Of a stretch of DNA of 16,893 nucleotides, positions 6,921 to 13,760 are shown one piece after another (within the stretch, counting starts at the first letter, position 1; the number at the start of each line of letters is the position of its first letter). A model generated the notes under the pieces. It was not told the origin of the DNA. It did no database searches and worked only from the letters and a program-made list of their open reading frames with translations. This DNA is from JALWSI01 sp964569095 [NCBI: uncultured Aquificales bacterium] (lineage in GTDB: Bacteria > Thermosulfidibacterota > Thermosulfidibacteria > Thermosulfidibacterales): contig CAZMTB010000217.1 of the NCBI GenBank assembly GCA_964569095.1, positions 1 to 16,893 on the forward strand, written 5' to 3'. A program made the position numbers and the translations under genes.

Positions 6921-9671
6921 TTAGCCAGGAGAGGGTCGGTGTAAAAGGGGGAAGGTGGCCTTCTCAAAGGTGACCTCCTTGGCGCCAAAGGCGGAGTAGT
7001 CCGATGGATTGCTGGTGAGCACTATCACCTGTAGTCCCCTGGACGAGGCCAAATCGAGCATTCTCTGCACCACCTTTCCCCTGTGTGGGTCGGTGTTGAC
7101 GAAGGCGTCGTCGAAAACCACGGGAAGAGACCCACCGTGGTCGTCGGCCAGAAGCTCGGCAATGGCCAGTCTCACCGCTGCCGCCAGCTGTTCCTTGGTT
7201 CCTCCGCTAAGCTCCTCGAAGGATAGGGCCCCCAGGACATCCGCATCCTTTCTCACCAGCTTAACCTCTTTAAACCGGTTCTCTTCAAAGACCACCTGTG
7301 CCTCTGCCCTGGGGAAGAGGCACTGCAGGTAGCGCGTGATCTTCTCCGCCAAGGGGGCCGAGAGGGTGTCGGCCAGCTCCTGCTGCTTCTCCTGGAAGAG
7401 CCCGTGAGCCAGCCTCAGGGCCCTTGCCTTTAGATTCACCCTGTCGTAGTGGGCTTTGGCCAACTTCAGCCTGGCCTCCGCCTCTTCCACCTGAACCTTG
7501 GGATCCACCTCTCCCGAGGAGACCAGAAGGGCCTTGCTGGCGGCTATGCGCTCCTTTGCTTCTTGCATCTTCTCCCTCTTCTCTTCCAGTGCCCTCTTGA
7601 GCCTTTCGTGGTCGGGTTCCAGCATCTGGGGTTGCAGCTCTTCGATGGCCCTTGCCACCTTCTCTGCCTCTGCCTTGGCCTTATCAACCTTCTCCCTCGC
7701 CTCTGCCAGGGCCTTGGCTCTCTGGGCAGGATCGCCGTGCTCCTCTTCCAGCATCTTGGCGTTTGACTCCAGGTTCGAGAGGGTCTCCTCGTCCCTCTTC
7801 ATCTCCTCCACGAGTTCCTGAAGGGACTCGTAGACCTTCTGCTCTTCCCTCTCCACCTTGGAAAGGACGGCCTTCTTGTTCCTCTCCTCGTCCTCTAAAC
7901 CTTCCACTTCCTTCTCGACCTCCGAGAGCAGGTCTTTCGCGGCCTGGAGGCTGGAGGGGGACTTCTCACCCTCGTCCTCAGCTTTTAGGTTATTGCGGTG
8001 CCGTCTTATCCGTGAGAGGGCCTCCAGCACTTCCACCTTAACCTGCCGAAGCTCTTGCCCGAGCCTTTGGGGGTCAAGCTCGTCCAGTAGTGCCTGTAGC
8101 TTCTTCCTTTGGGCCTCCAGATCCTTGCGCAGTTCCAACGCCTCTTCTGCCTCCTCCAGGGTGGAGACTCCCATCTTTCCCATCGCCTCTTCCACCGTTC
8201 TCTCGAGCTCCTCCACCTTGTTGCGGTGGCTGGAGAGACTTTTGCCCCCTCCCGGCCTGATCTCCAGGCGAACCTCGTCTCCCACCGACACCTCGGTGAT
8301 GTCGGTAATCTCGGCATGCCCGCCTGGGGCCACGGTATCCTCTCCCACCTGTACCGGGTAGGGAGACTCCAGAACCCTTACCTCTGCCGCCATGGCTTTC
8401 AGGGCCACCCTGGCCTCGGAGAGCTCGTTGACCTTCTTCCTCAGGTTGCTCAGGGACCTGCCGTCCACCTTGGGTAGCCTGGCCTGCGTGGTTTCCAGCT
8501 CTTCCACCTGTCGCCTTATCTCTGCCACGCGCCTCCACCTGGCCCGCAGTTCCCTTCTGCGCGTCCACTTCTCGAAGAAGGCGACCCAGGCAGCGGCCAG
8601 GTCTTTCCTCAGCCTCGTACGCCGTGAGCGGGCAACGGCGGTTTCGTACTGTAGCTTGGCCTCTTTCAGCCGCTCCCTTGCCTGGTGGAGGTGCCTCTTC
8701 AGCTCTTCTTCTCTCTTCCTCTTGGGTTCCAGGGACTTGAGCAGTTCTTCAGATCTTCTCTTCAGCTCCCTGATCTTCTCGTCCCTCTCCTTGAGAACTT
8801 CCAGCTCGTCCTTGGCCCTGCGGAACAGCTCGGTCTTCTCCTTTTCTTCCTGGCGCAGTTGGGAGAGCCTCTCCAACCGCTTTTTCACATCCTCCAGTTC
8901 CCTGGAGAGTTCTCCTAACTCTCTCTGGTACCGCTCCACCGCCTCAGAGGCCTCCTGGTACTCCTCTACCGCCTTCTCCAGCTCTTGCAGCCGCTGGCAG
9001 GCCTCGCGGTACGCGCCCTCTGCCTCTTGCAGCCTCTCTTCGGCCTTGGCCAGTTCTGATCCTTTGCGAACCTTTCCTGTTGAAGAGTAGAAGTGGGCTA
9101 CGGCCTCTGCGAAGCGGTTGGCCACCCTGGAGTCCTCCTCCGACTGCATCACCAGGGCACCTCCCACCTCCTGTAGCCTCTTCAGCAGCCTCTCGTGCTG
9201 GAAAGAGACGTCTTCGGCCGGGTCTTCCCCACCCTTTCCCTGCCACACCCACAGGTGGGCCCATTGCTGCTGAATGGCGTTTCTGGTGGTCTTTCCGCTG
9301 ATTCCGCGAACCTTGAGGAGGGACGCCAGTATCAGCTCGGCCTCTTCACCCTGCCAGGTCTTGCCTCCCACCTCGGTGAGGATGGTGGTGCCCTTGATTC
9401 CGTTGAACTCCTTGACCAGGCGGTATCTCTGGCCGTTCACCTCGAAGCACACTTCCACCTGGGGAACCCCCGAATAGATCAGAGAAGACATGCTATCTTT
9501 CAGCTGGCCAGTCACCCTGGACTTCAAGAAGAGTCCCCTGTGCACTGCTTCGATGAAGGTGCTCTTGCCGCTCTCGTTGGGGCCACCTATCAGGGTGCGC
9601 GCAGGATCGAACTCAACGGTTCTCTCTTTGTGCACCCTGTAGTTCTTCACAGTTGCGGATATCAACCTCAT
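6921..9671 (-). CDS. Rad50/SbcC-like (YhaN-type) AAA ATPase without zinc hook
   Basis: The protein has 916 residues. Domains in order: ABC-type ATPase N-half with Walker A 'GGPNESGKST' (29-38); long coiled coil (about 200-430); a short beta-rich, glycine-containing insert (about 431-476, 'YPVQVGEDTVAPGG' and 'VGDEVRLEIRPGG'); returning coiled coil (about 480-770); ATPase C-half with signature 'LSGGTKEQ' (821-828) and Walker B 'LPVVFDDAF' (849-857). There is no CxxC; the only cysteines are C75, C225 and C784, none at the hinge. The residue after the Walker B Asp is D855 rather than the usual Glu. The switch position usually occupied by His reads 'VLTSNPSDY'. By homology it clamps DNA ends and controls the partner nuclease. 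The start is fixed by AGGAGG seven bases upstream (9679-9684), which lies in the last codons of that nuclease gene, two bases away, so both are made together. Confidence 0.9.
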   Translation of the reverse strand: MRLISATVKNYRVHKERTVEFDPARTLIGGPNESGKSTFIEAVHRGLFLKSRVTGQLKDSMSSLIYSGVPQVEVCFEVNGQRYRLVKEFNGIKGTTILTEVGGKTWQGEEAELILASLLKVRGISGKTTRNAIQQQWAHLWVWQGKGGEDPAEDVSFQHERLLKRLQEVGGALVMQSEEDSRVANRFAEAVAHFYSSTGKVRKGSELAKAEERLQEAEGAYREACQRLQELEKAVEEYQEASEAVERYQRELGELSRELEDVKKRLERLSQLRQEEKEKTELFRRAKDELEVLKERDEKIRELKRRSEELLKSLEPKRKREEELKRHLHQARERLKEAKLQYETAVARSRRTRLRKDLAAAWVAFFEKWTRRRELRARWRRVAEIRRQVEELETTQARLPKVDGRSLSNLRKKVNELSEARVALKAMAAEVRVLESPYPVQVGEDTVAPGGHAEITDITEVSVGDEVRLEIRPGGGKSLSSHRNKVEELERTVEEAMGKMGVSTLEEAEEALELRKDLEAQRKKLQALLDELDPQRLGQELRQVKVEVLEALSRIRRHRNNLKAEDEGEKSPSSLQAAKDLLSEVEKEVEGLEDEERNKKAVLSKVEREEQKVYESLQELVEEMKRDEETLSNLESNAKMLEEEHGDPAQRAKALAEAREKVDKAKAEAEKVARAIEELQPQMLEPDHERLKRALEEKREKMQEAKERIAASKALLVSSGEVDPKVQVEEAEARLKLAKAHYDRVNLKARALRLAHGLFQEKQQELADTLSAPLAEKITRYLQCLFPRAEAQVVFEENRFKEVKLVRKDADVLGALSFEELSGGTKEQLAAAVRLAIAELLADDHGGSLPVVFDDAFVNTDPHRGKVVQRMLDLASSRGLQVIVLTSNPSDYSAFGAKEVTFEKATFPLLHRPSPG

Positions 9672-9673
9672 CT

Positions 9674-10831
9674 CTACCCCTCCTTACACGCAGTGTAGAG
9701 CTCTTTCAGTGCCCATCTGGCCACTTCTGCCTCCTCTCCCCCCTCCTCTGCCATCTGGATGAGGGAGGAGGCCACGCTGGAGATCAAGGGTGATTCCTTC
9801 CTCTCTGTTAAGAGTTCCACCTCTTCCTCGGTGGGAAGAGTGGTGGTGTTGTTCTCCCACTGCAGGTGAAGCAACCTTGCCCTCAGCTTCTCTTCCACCT
9901 TCTGCAGCTTGTGGGCATCCTCTATCCCCAGGGGACCTTCCAGAACGACGTGGAGCAGGTCTTGCTCTACCCGTTGCTCCAGAAGGCCGGAGAGGGTCAT
10001 CTCCAGGCGTTCCAGGTCTTGGGGTCCTGCAAAGGAGAAGTGAAGGCGGTTCCACCTCAGCCTGGCGGTGCGCTCCTTGACGACGGCAGGGGGTTCTCCG
10101 CGCCGGGCTTCCACCACCAGCACGTTTCCCGGGTCGTAACCATCGCCCTTGGGGAACCTGTCGGGTTCGGGAGTTCCCGAGTACCATGCCTTGGGGTTCA
10201 CCTGTTTGGTTCCGTGCCAGTCTCCCAGGGCCAGGTAGTCTATCTCTTCCATGGGCAGGGCATCCAGGTCTATGGTGTTGGTGTAACCGGCCTCTTCTGT
10301 CTCCCATTCTCCCCCGAATCCCGAAACGCTCCCGTGGGCCACCACTATGCGGGGTTTGTCGGCTGGCAGCGAAGAGAAATCGAAAGAACGCAGCCATTGG
10401 GTTGGATCTTCTACAACCCTTCGGTGCAACAGGGGACAGGGCAGGATCACCGCCTCTTCCAGCTCCACCGGTTCTGGCTCTAAAAGCACCCTGAGGTTCG
10501 GTGCAAGGCTACTCTGTTCTGCCTTGAAGAACTCCTGCTCCCAGATTGAGCCCGGCCCCCCGTGGTCGTGGTTGCCGGGAATCACAAGCACCGGGACCTT
10601 CAACGAGCCTATTGCCTCGCACGCCTTGGAGACCGTTGTTCTGCTGGCGCTTGGCGAGTCGAAGAGGTCTCCGGCGACCACCACCAGCGAGATTCCGTGC
10701 CTTTCAACCACGGATGTTAGGCTCTTTACCGTTTCGAACCTGACATCTTTCACCAGCGCCCGCTTGTCCTGGTCGCTTACGTTTGCAAAGGGCTTACCCA
10801 ACTGCCAGTCTGCGGTGTGAATGAACCTCAC
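9674..10831 (-). CDS. Mre11/SbcD-like DNA repair metallonuclease
   Basis: The protein has 385 residues. Calcineurin-type phosphoesterase motifs are in order: 'HTADWQLGKPF' (5-15, D8), 'VVAGDLFDS' (51-59, D55), 'IPGNHDHGG' (84-92, N87 and H88), 'VAHGSV' (164-169, H166) and 'LGDWHG' (202-207, H206). The first motif is D-x-Q where E. coli SbcD and Mre11 have D-x-H; this variant occurs in a recognised branch of COG0420-type exonucleases, so activity is still expected. The C-terminal third is the capping and ATPase-binding region. It should form a 3'-5' exonuclease/hairpin endonuclease with the downstream ATPase. The start is GTG; a GGAGGAAGG run lies 8-16 bases upstream. The gene begins a two-gene transcription unit after a 230-base gap. 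Confidence 0.9.
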   Translation of the reverse strand: MRFIHTADWQLGKPFANVSDQDKRALVKDVRFETVKSLTSVVERHGISLVVVAGDLFDSPSASRTTVSKACEAIGSLKVPVLVIPGNHDHGGPGSIWEQEFFKAEQSSLAPNLRVLLEPEPVELEEAVILPCPLLHRRVVEDPTQWLRSFDFSSLPADKPRIVVAHGSVSGFGGEWETEEAGYTNTIDLDALPMEEIDYLALGDWHGTKQVNPKAWYSGTPEPDRFPKGDGYDPGNVLVVEARRGEPPAVVKERTARLRWNRLHFSFAGPQDLERLEMTLSGLLEQRVEQDLLHVVLEGPLGIEDAHKLQKVEEKLRARLLHLQWENNTTTLPTEEEVELLTERKESPLISSVASSLIQMAEEGGEEAEVARWALKELYTACKEG

Positions 10832-10877
10832 TCTTCACCTTCCTCCCTTGTGGGTGTTTTTGCTGCTCTTCTAAAGT

Positions 10878-10883
10878 ATTTTA
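10878..10883 (-). promoter_or_regulatory. Possible -10 box for the SbcCD-like pair
   Basis: On the minus strand TAAAAT (five of six consensus matches) lies about 46 bases upstream of the GTG at 10831. No convincing -35 box is present at 16-18 bases. The 230-base gap 10832-11061 otherwise holds an 8-bp palindrome TTACGTAA at 10939-10946 and the ten-mer AAATAGAGAT at 10913-10922. I see no RNA gene in it. Confidence 0.3.
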
Positions 10884-11061
10884 CGCGCTTCTCCTCGGGT
10901 CTCCTTACAGCTAAATAGAGATGCCTTCTTGTTTTCATTTACGTAAGATGGGGGATGTTCTCCCTCCAAAGGTCAAAGTTCTAACCTGGTTTCTATACCA
11001 TGGTTCGTTGTGGTTTCCGGTGTTGGCTGTTGGGATTGTGCTCCGAGACACCCTTGCGATT

Positions 11062-11457
11062 CTACTCCTGTGGCAGGTAGATGACCCTCTCTACCTGCCA
11101 GGTTGCCGAAATTCCCCTGCCTATTCCCACCTTCTTGTCTATTATCTCCCCGTAATCACCCTTGATGTTTACGGTCACCTCTTTGGAGAACTCGCCTCCC
11201 CTGGGGTTCATACCGTGTAGTACGAAGATCACCCTCCCGGGATTACACCCTTTGGCCACCCTTCCCTTTATCTCTACCACCACCTGCCTCTGTCTGTAGG
11301 TGCTGACGTATCCCTTGAAGCAGAAGCGCCTCGACTGGTCGCATAGCCTCGAACCCTGCTCCACGATGTAGTCCTTTCCCCCGAGGGAGGGAACGGAGGT
11401 GAGCAGCAGCGATGCGGCTATCAGCCAACCGATGCTCCATCCCCTCTTCACCTTCAC
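11062..11457 (-). CDS. Small secreted protein of unknown function with three cysteines
   Basis: The protein has 131 residues. The N-terminus is a Sec signal peptide (basic MKVKRGW, then a hydrophobic stretch 'WLIAASLLLTSVPS', cleavage near residue 25). The mature part is about 105 residues of alternating beta-strand character, with C39, C46 and C71; two could form a disulfide. I do not recognise the family. The GTG start overlaps the nuclease stop codon as GTGA, so translation is coupled. A second in-frame GTG two codons later (11451) has a better distance, eight bases, from GAAGGGG at 11460-11466 and may be the real start; the signal peptide is intact either way. Its position behind a nuclease gene does not fit an obvious shared task, as it should act outside the cytoplasm. 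Confidence 0.7.
   Translation of the reverse strand: MKVKRGWSIGWLIAASLLLTSVPSLGGKDYIVEQGSRLCDQSRRFCFKGYVSTYRQRQVVVEIKGRVAKGCNPGRVIFVLHGMNPRGGEFSKEVTVNIKGDYGEIIDKKVGIGRGISATWQVERVIYLPQE
11071..11100. repeat. Perfect 11-bp inverted repeat at the 3' end of the small secreted gene
   Basis: TGGCAGGTAGA (11071-11081) and TCTACCTGCCA (11090-11100) are exact reverse complements, separated by eight bases. In the minus-strand mRNA they form an 11-bp stem with an 8-base loop, ending six bases before the stop codon. No U-run follows, so it is not a standard terminator; it may stabilise the 3' end or mark a pause or processing site before the 230-base gap. Confidence 0.6.
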
Positions 11458-13052
11458 ATCCCCTTCAGTTCTCTCTCTACCCTCTTGAGCAGCCTCGCCA
11501 GCACCTTCAGGCGCTCTCTCGCCTCCGGGCGGTAAGGGTGCCCGTGTAGCCTCTCCACCTCTTCCTGGAGGCGGTAGAGCACACCTTCCACCTCCTCGAA
11601 CCTCTCCTCCAGCTCGGGGGGCAGGGCGGGTTCCATCTCTGGGGCGTGGAAGGGTCCGATGGCGTGGGGAGCGAGGTCCACGCTCTCCCTCATGGCGGGT
11701 AGGTGGGTTCTCCAGCCCAGCTCCTCTTCTACCTTTTGGGCAAAGGCCTGGGAGGCCGACTCTTCACCGTGTACTACGAAGGTGATGGCAGGGGGAGAGG
11801 TGAATCCCCTGAGCCACCTGAGCAGTTCTGCCTGGTCTGCGTGGGCCGAGAAGCCCCCCAGGGTGTGTACCTGTGCCTTCACCTCTATCTCCTCTCCGTA
11901 GATCTTCACCTTTCTGGCCCCGTCAACAAGCCTTCTGCCAAGGGTGCCCTGGGCCTGGAATCCTACGAAGATCACGTGGGTGTTGTGTCTCCAAAGGCCG
12001 TGTTTCAGGTGGTGCTTTATTCTGCCACCGTTGCACATTCCCGAACCCGCTATGATCACGCACTCTTCTATGCTGTTGAGCACCCGGGACTCTTCGGCGG
12101 TACGCACCATCTTCAATCCCGGGAACGAGAAGGGATCGTGGTCACTCTCCATGAGCTCCAGGGTCTCCCTGTCGAAGCACTCGGGGTGTCGTTCAAATAT
12201 CTCGGTGGCGGCAATGGCCAAGGGACTGTCGAGAAATACGGGCATGAAGGGTATCTTTCCCTGGTTGTGTGCCTGGTTGAGCAGGTAGAGGAGCTCTTGG
12301 GTTCTGCCCACGGCAAAGGAGGGTATCAGCACCTTTCCCTTCTCCTTGTGGGCGCGGTTGATGATCTCTACCAGTTCCTCTTCGCTCTCCCCGTGTCCCT
12401 TGTGAAGCCTGTTGCCGTAGGTCGATTCTACGAGAAGCACGTCCGCGAATTCAATGGGGGTTGGGTCTTTCAATATCAGTCCTCCGTACCTGCCGAGGTC
12501 CCCCGAGAAGGCTATCTCAACCGGGCCTCCCTCCTCTTCCACCTTCACCTTCACTATGGCCGATCCCAGGATGTGGCCTGCGTCGTAGAAGGTGGCCTTA
12601 ACCCCTGGTACCACCTGGACCTCCTGGCGGTACCTGACCGGGTGGAATAGGGGAAAGGCCTTGGCCGCGTCTGCCACGGTGTAGAGGGGTTCCACGGGGG
12701 AGCGTCCCTTCCTCAGGTTCTTCTTGGAGATGTGTTCGGCCTCCATCTCCTGTAGGTGGGCGGAGTCGAGTAGCATGATCTGGCAGAGGTCGAGTGCTGC
12801 TGCGGTGGCGATCACCCTGCCCGAGAAGCCCAGCCTCACGAGCCTGGGCAGAAAGCCGCTGTGGTCGATGTGGGAATGGGTCAGCAAGATGGCGTCTATG
12901 CCGGTGGGATCGAAGGCCAGGGTGCGCCAGTTTCTCTCCTCCATGTGCCCTTGGAACATGCCGCAGTCCACCAAGACTCTTCCCCCCTTGGTGTCCAGTA
13001 GGTAGCAGGATCCCGTAACCGTCTGCACCCCGCCCAGAAACGTAAGCCTCAT
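11454..13052 (-). CDS. Metallo-beta-lactamase/beta-CASP nuclease with RNA-specificity domain (CPSF73-like)
   Basis: The protein has 532 residues. The MBL zinc motif is 'THSHIDHSG' (58-66: H59, H61, D63, H64); further ligands are H160 ('DAGHILGS') and D185 ('SGDLG'). The beta-CASP part shows motif A E209 ('VESTYG'), motif B H404 ('GGFSAHADQ') and motif C H428 ('VVHGEE'). 'IAGSGMCNGGRIKHHLKHG' is also typical. This is the bacterial relative of CPSF73/Ysh1, expected to cut or trim RNA in the cytoplasm. The last 60-75 residues are a charged helical tail beyond the usual core. The open frame runs on upstream to 13445, but ATG 13052 is the start: AAGGAGG (13058-13064) is five bases away, the residues begin with the family's first strand 'MRLTFLGGVQTVTGS', and the extension would lie antiparallel-free over mgtC. 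It follows mgtC by 11 bases. Confidence 0.92.
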   Translation of the reverse strand: MRLTFLGGVQTVTGSCYLLDTKGGRVLVDCGMFQGHMEERNWRTLAFDPTGIDAILLTHSHIDHSGFLPRLVRLGFSGRVIATAAALDLCQIMLLDSAHLQEMEAEHISKKNLRKGRSPVEPLYTVADAAKAFPLFHPVRYRQEVQVVPGVKATFYDAGHILGSAIVKVKVEEEGGPVEIAFSGDLGRYGGLILKDPTPIEFADVLLVESTYGNRLHKGHGESEEELVEIINRAHKEKGKVLIPSFAVGRTQELLYLLNQAHNQGKIPFMPVFLDSPLAIAATEIFERHPECFDRETLELMESDHDPFSFPGLKMVRTAEESRVLNSIEECVIIAGSGMCNGGRIKHHLKHGLWRHNTHVIFVGFQAQGTLGRRLVDGARKVKIYGEEIEVKAQVHTLGGFSAHADQAELLRWLRGFTSPPAITFVVHGEESASQAFAQKVEEELGWRTHLPAMRESVDLAPHAIGPFHAPEMEPALPPELEERFEEVEGVLYRLQEEVERLHGHPYRPEARERLKVLARLLKRVERELKGM

Positions 13053-13063
13053 GGCCACCTCCT

Positions 13064-13759
13064 TCAGCGAACTTCCACGTTGTGCACGTCGTTCAGCTCC
13101 ATGAGGGAGGAGGCCACGAAGGAGCCTCCGTGCTTCACGGAGCACTCCCGCCCGGGAAGGGGGCGGATAACCATGTTTATCTCCACCTCGCCCACCTCTG
13201 GATCCCTGTCCACCTCCACGAAGTCTATCTTGAAGCAGAGGTTGTGCAGCACCTTCTCGATCTCTCCCATTATTGTTGGGGAGTCGTAGGCCGACACGTA
13301 GAGGTGGAGCTTGGGCTTGGTTGCGAGTAGCATTCTCTCTACCTTTCTCAGTAGCAGCAGGGAGAACATCACCAGGGCGGTTGTGAAGACCGCGCCTTCG
13401 GGACAACCCATTCCCGCCGCCAGGCCTATTGCAGCGGTGCTCCACAGGGTTGCGGCGGTTGTGAGGCCCCTAACGTTCACCCCGATCTTGAATATGGCCC
13501 CTGCCCCCAAGAAGCCTATCCCGCTCACCACCTGGGCGGCTATTCGGGTGGGATCTCCGACCCTCAGATTCCCGTAGTGGCGTGCGGCGTTGATGGAGAT
13601 TATCCCCAGTAGGGCCGACCCGATGGCCAGGATGATGTGGGTGCGGAACCCCGCGGGCTGGTCCCTCATTTCGCGTTCAACCCCGATGATTCCCCCCAGC
13701 ACGAAGGCCAGGAGCAATCTCACCAGGCTCTCACCGACTCCGATGGGCGTGGGTCCCAT
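13064..13759 (-). CDS. mgtC: MgtC/SapB-family membrane protein
   Basis: The protein has 231 residues. The N-terminal membrane domain has about four to five helices, with family signatures 'LGGIIGVERE' (21-30), 'FRTHIILAIGSALLG' (38-52), 'QVVSGIGFLGAGAIFK' (76-91) and 'VRGLTTAATLWSTAAIGLA' (96-114). The C-terminal 80 residues form a soluble ACT-like beta-alpha domain. MgtC proteins sit in the inner membrane. In pathogens they help growth in low magnesium and restrain the F-type ATPase; in free-living bacteria the role is not settled. The start codon lies one base after the stop of the upstream dehydrogenase gene, with only a G-rich weak ribosome site, so it is probably translated by coupling. 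No magnesium leader or P-type transporter gene accompanies it. Confidence 0.92.
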   Translation of the reverse strand: MGPTPIGVGESLVRLLLAFVLGGIIGVEREMRDQPAGFRTHIILAIGSALLGIISINAARHYGNLRVGDPTRIAAQVVSGIGFLGAGAIFKIGVNVRGLTTAATLWSTAAIGLAAGMGCPEGAVFTTALVMFSLLLLRKVERMLLATKPKLHLYVSAYDSPTIMGEIEKVLHNLCFKIDFVEVDRDPEVGEVEINMVIRPLPGRECSVKHGGSFVASSLMELNDVHNVEVR

Positions 13760-13760
13760 A

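Noticed and set aside
10921-11220. 99-codon plus-strand frame with hydrophobic stretches in the 10832-11061 gap
   Set aside because: No ribosome site before its ATG, more than half overlaps the secreted protein gene on the other strand, and the hydrophobic runs come from T-rich intergenic sequence.
11703-12650. 315-codon plus-strand frame opposite the beta-CASP nuclease
   Set aside because: Antisense shadow of a gene with all catalytic motifs intact.
13053-13445. N-terminal extension of the beta-CASP nuclease frame by about 130 residues
   Set aside because: It lies out of frame within mgtC on the same strand, has Arg/Gly-rich shadow composition, and the family N-terminus plus a strong ribosome site are at 13052.
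13137-13759. Magnesium-responsive leader (riboswitch) for mgtC
   Set aside because: The mgtC start is one base from the end of the preceding gene, leaving no room for a leader.
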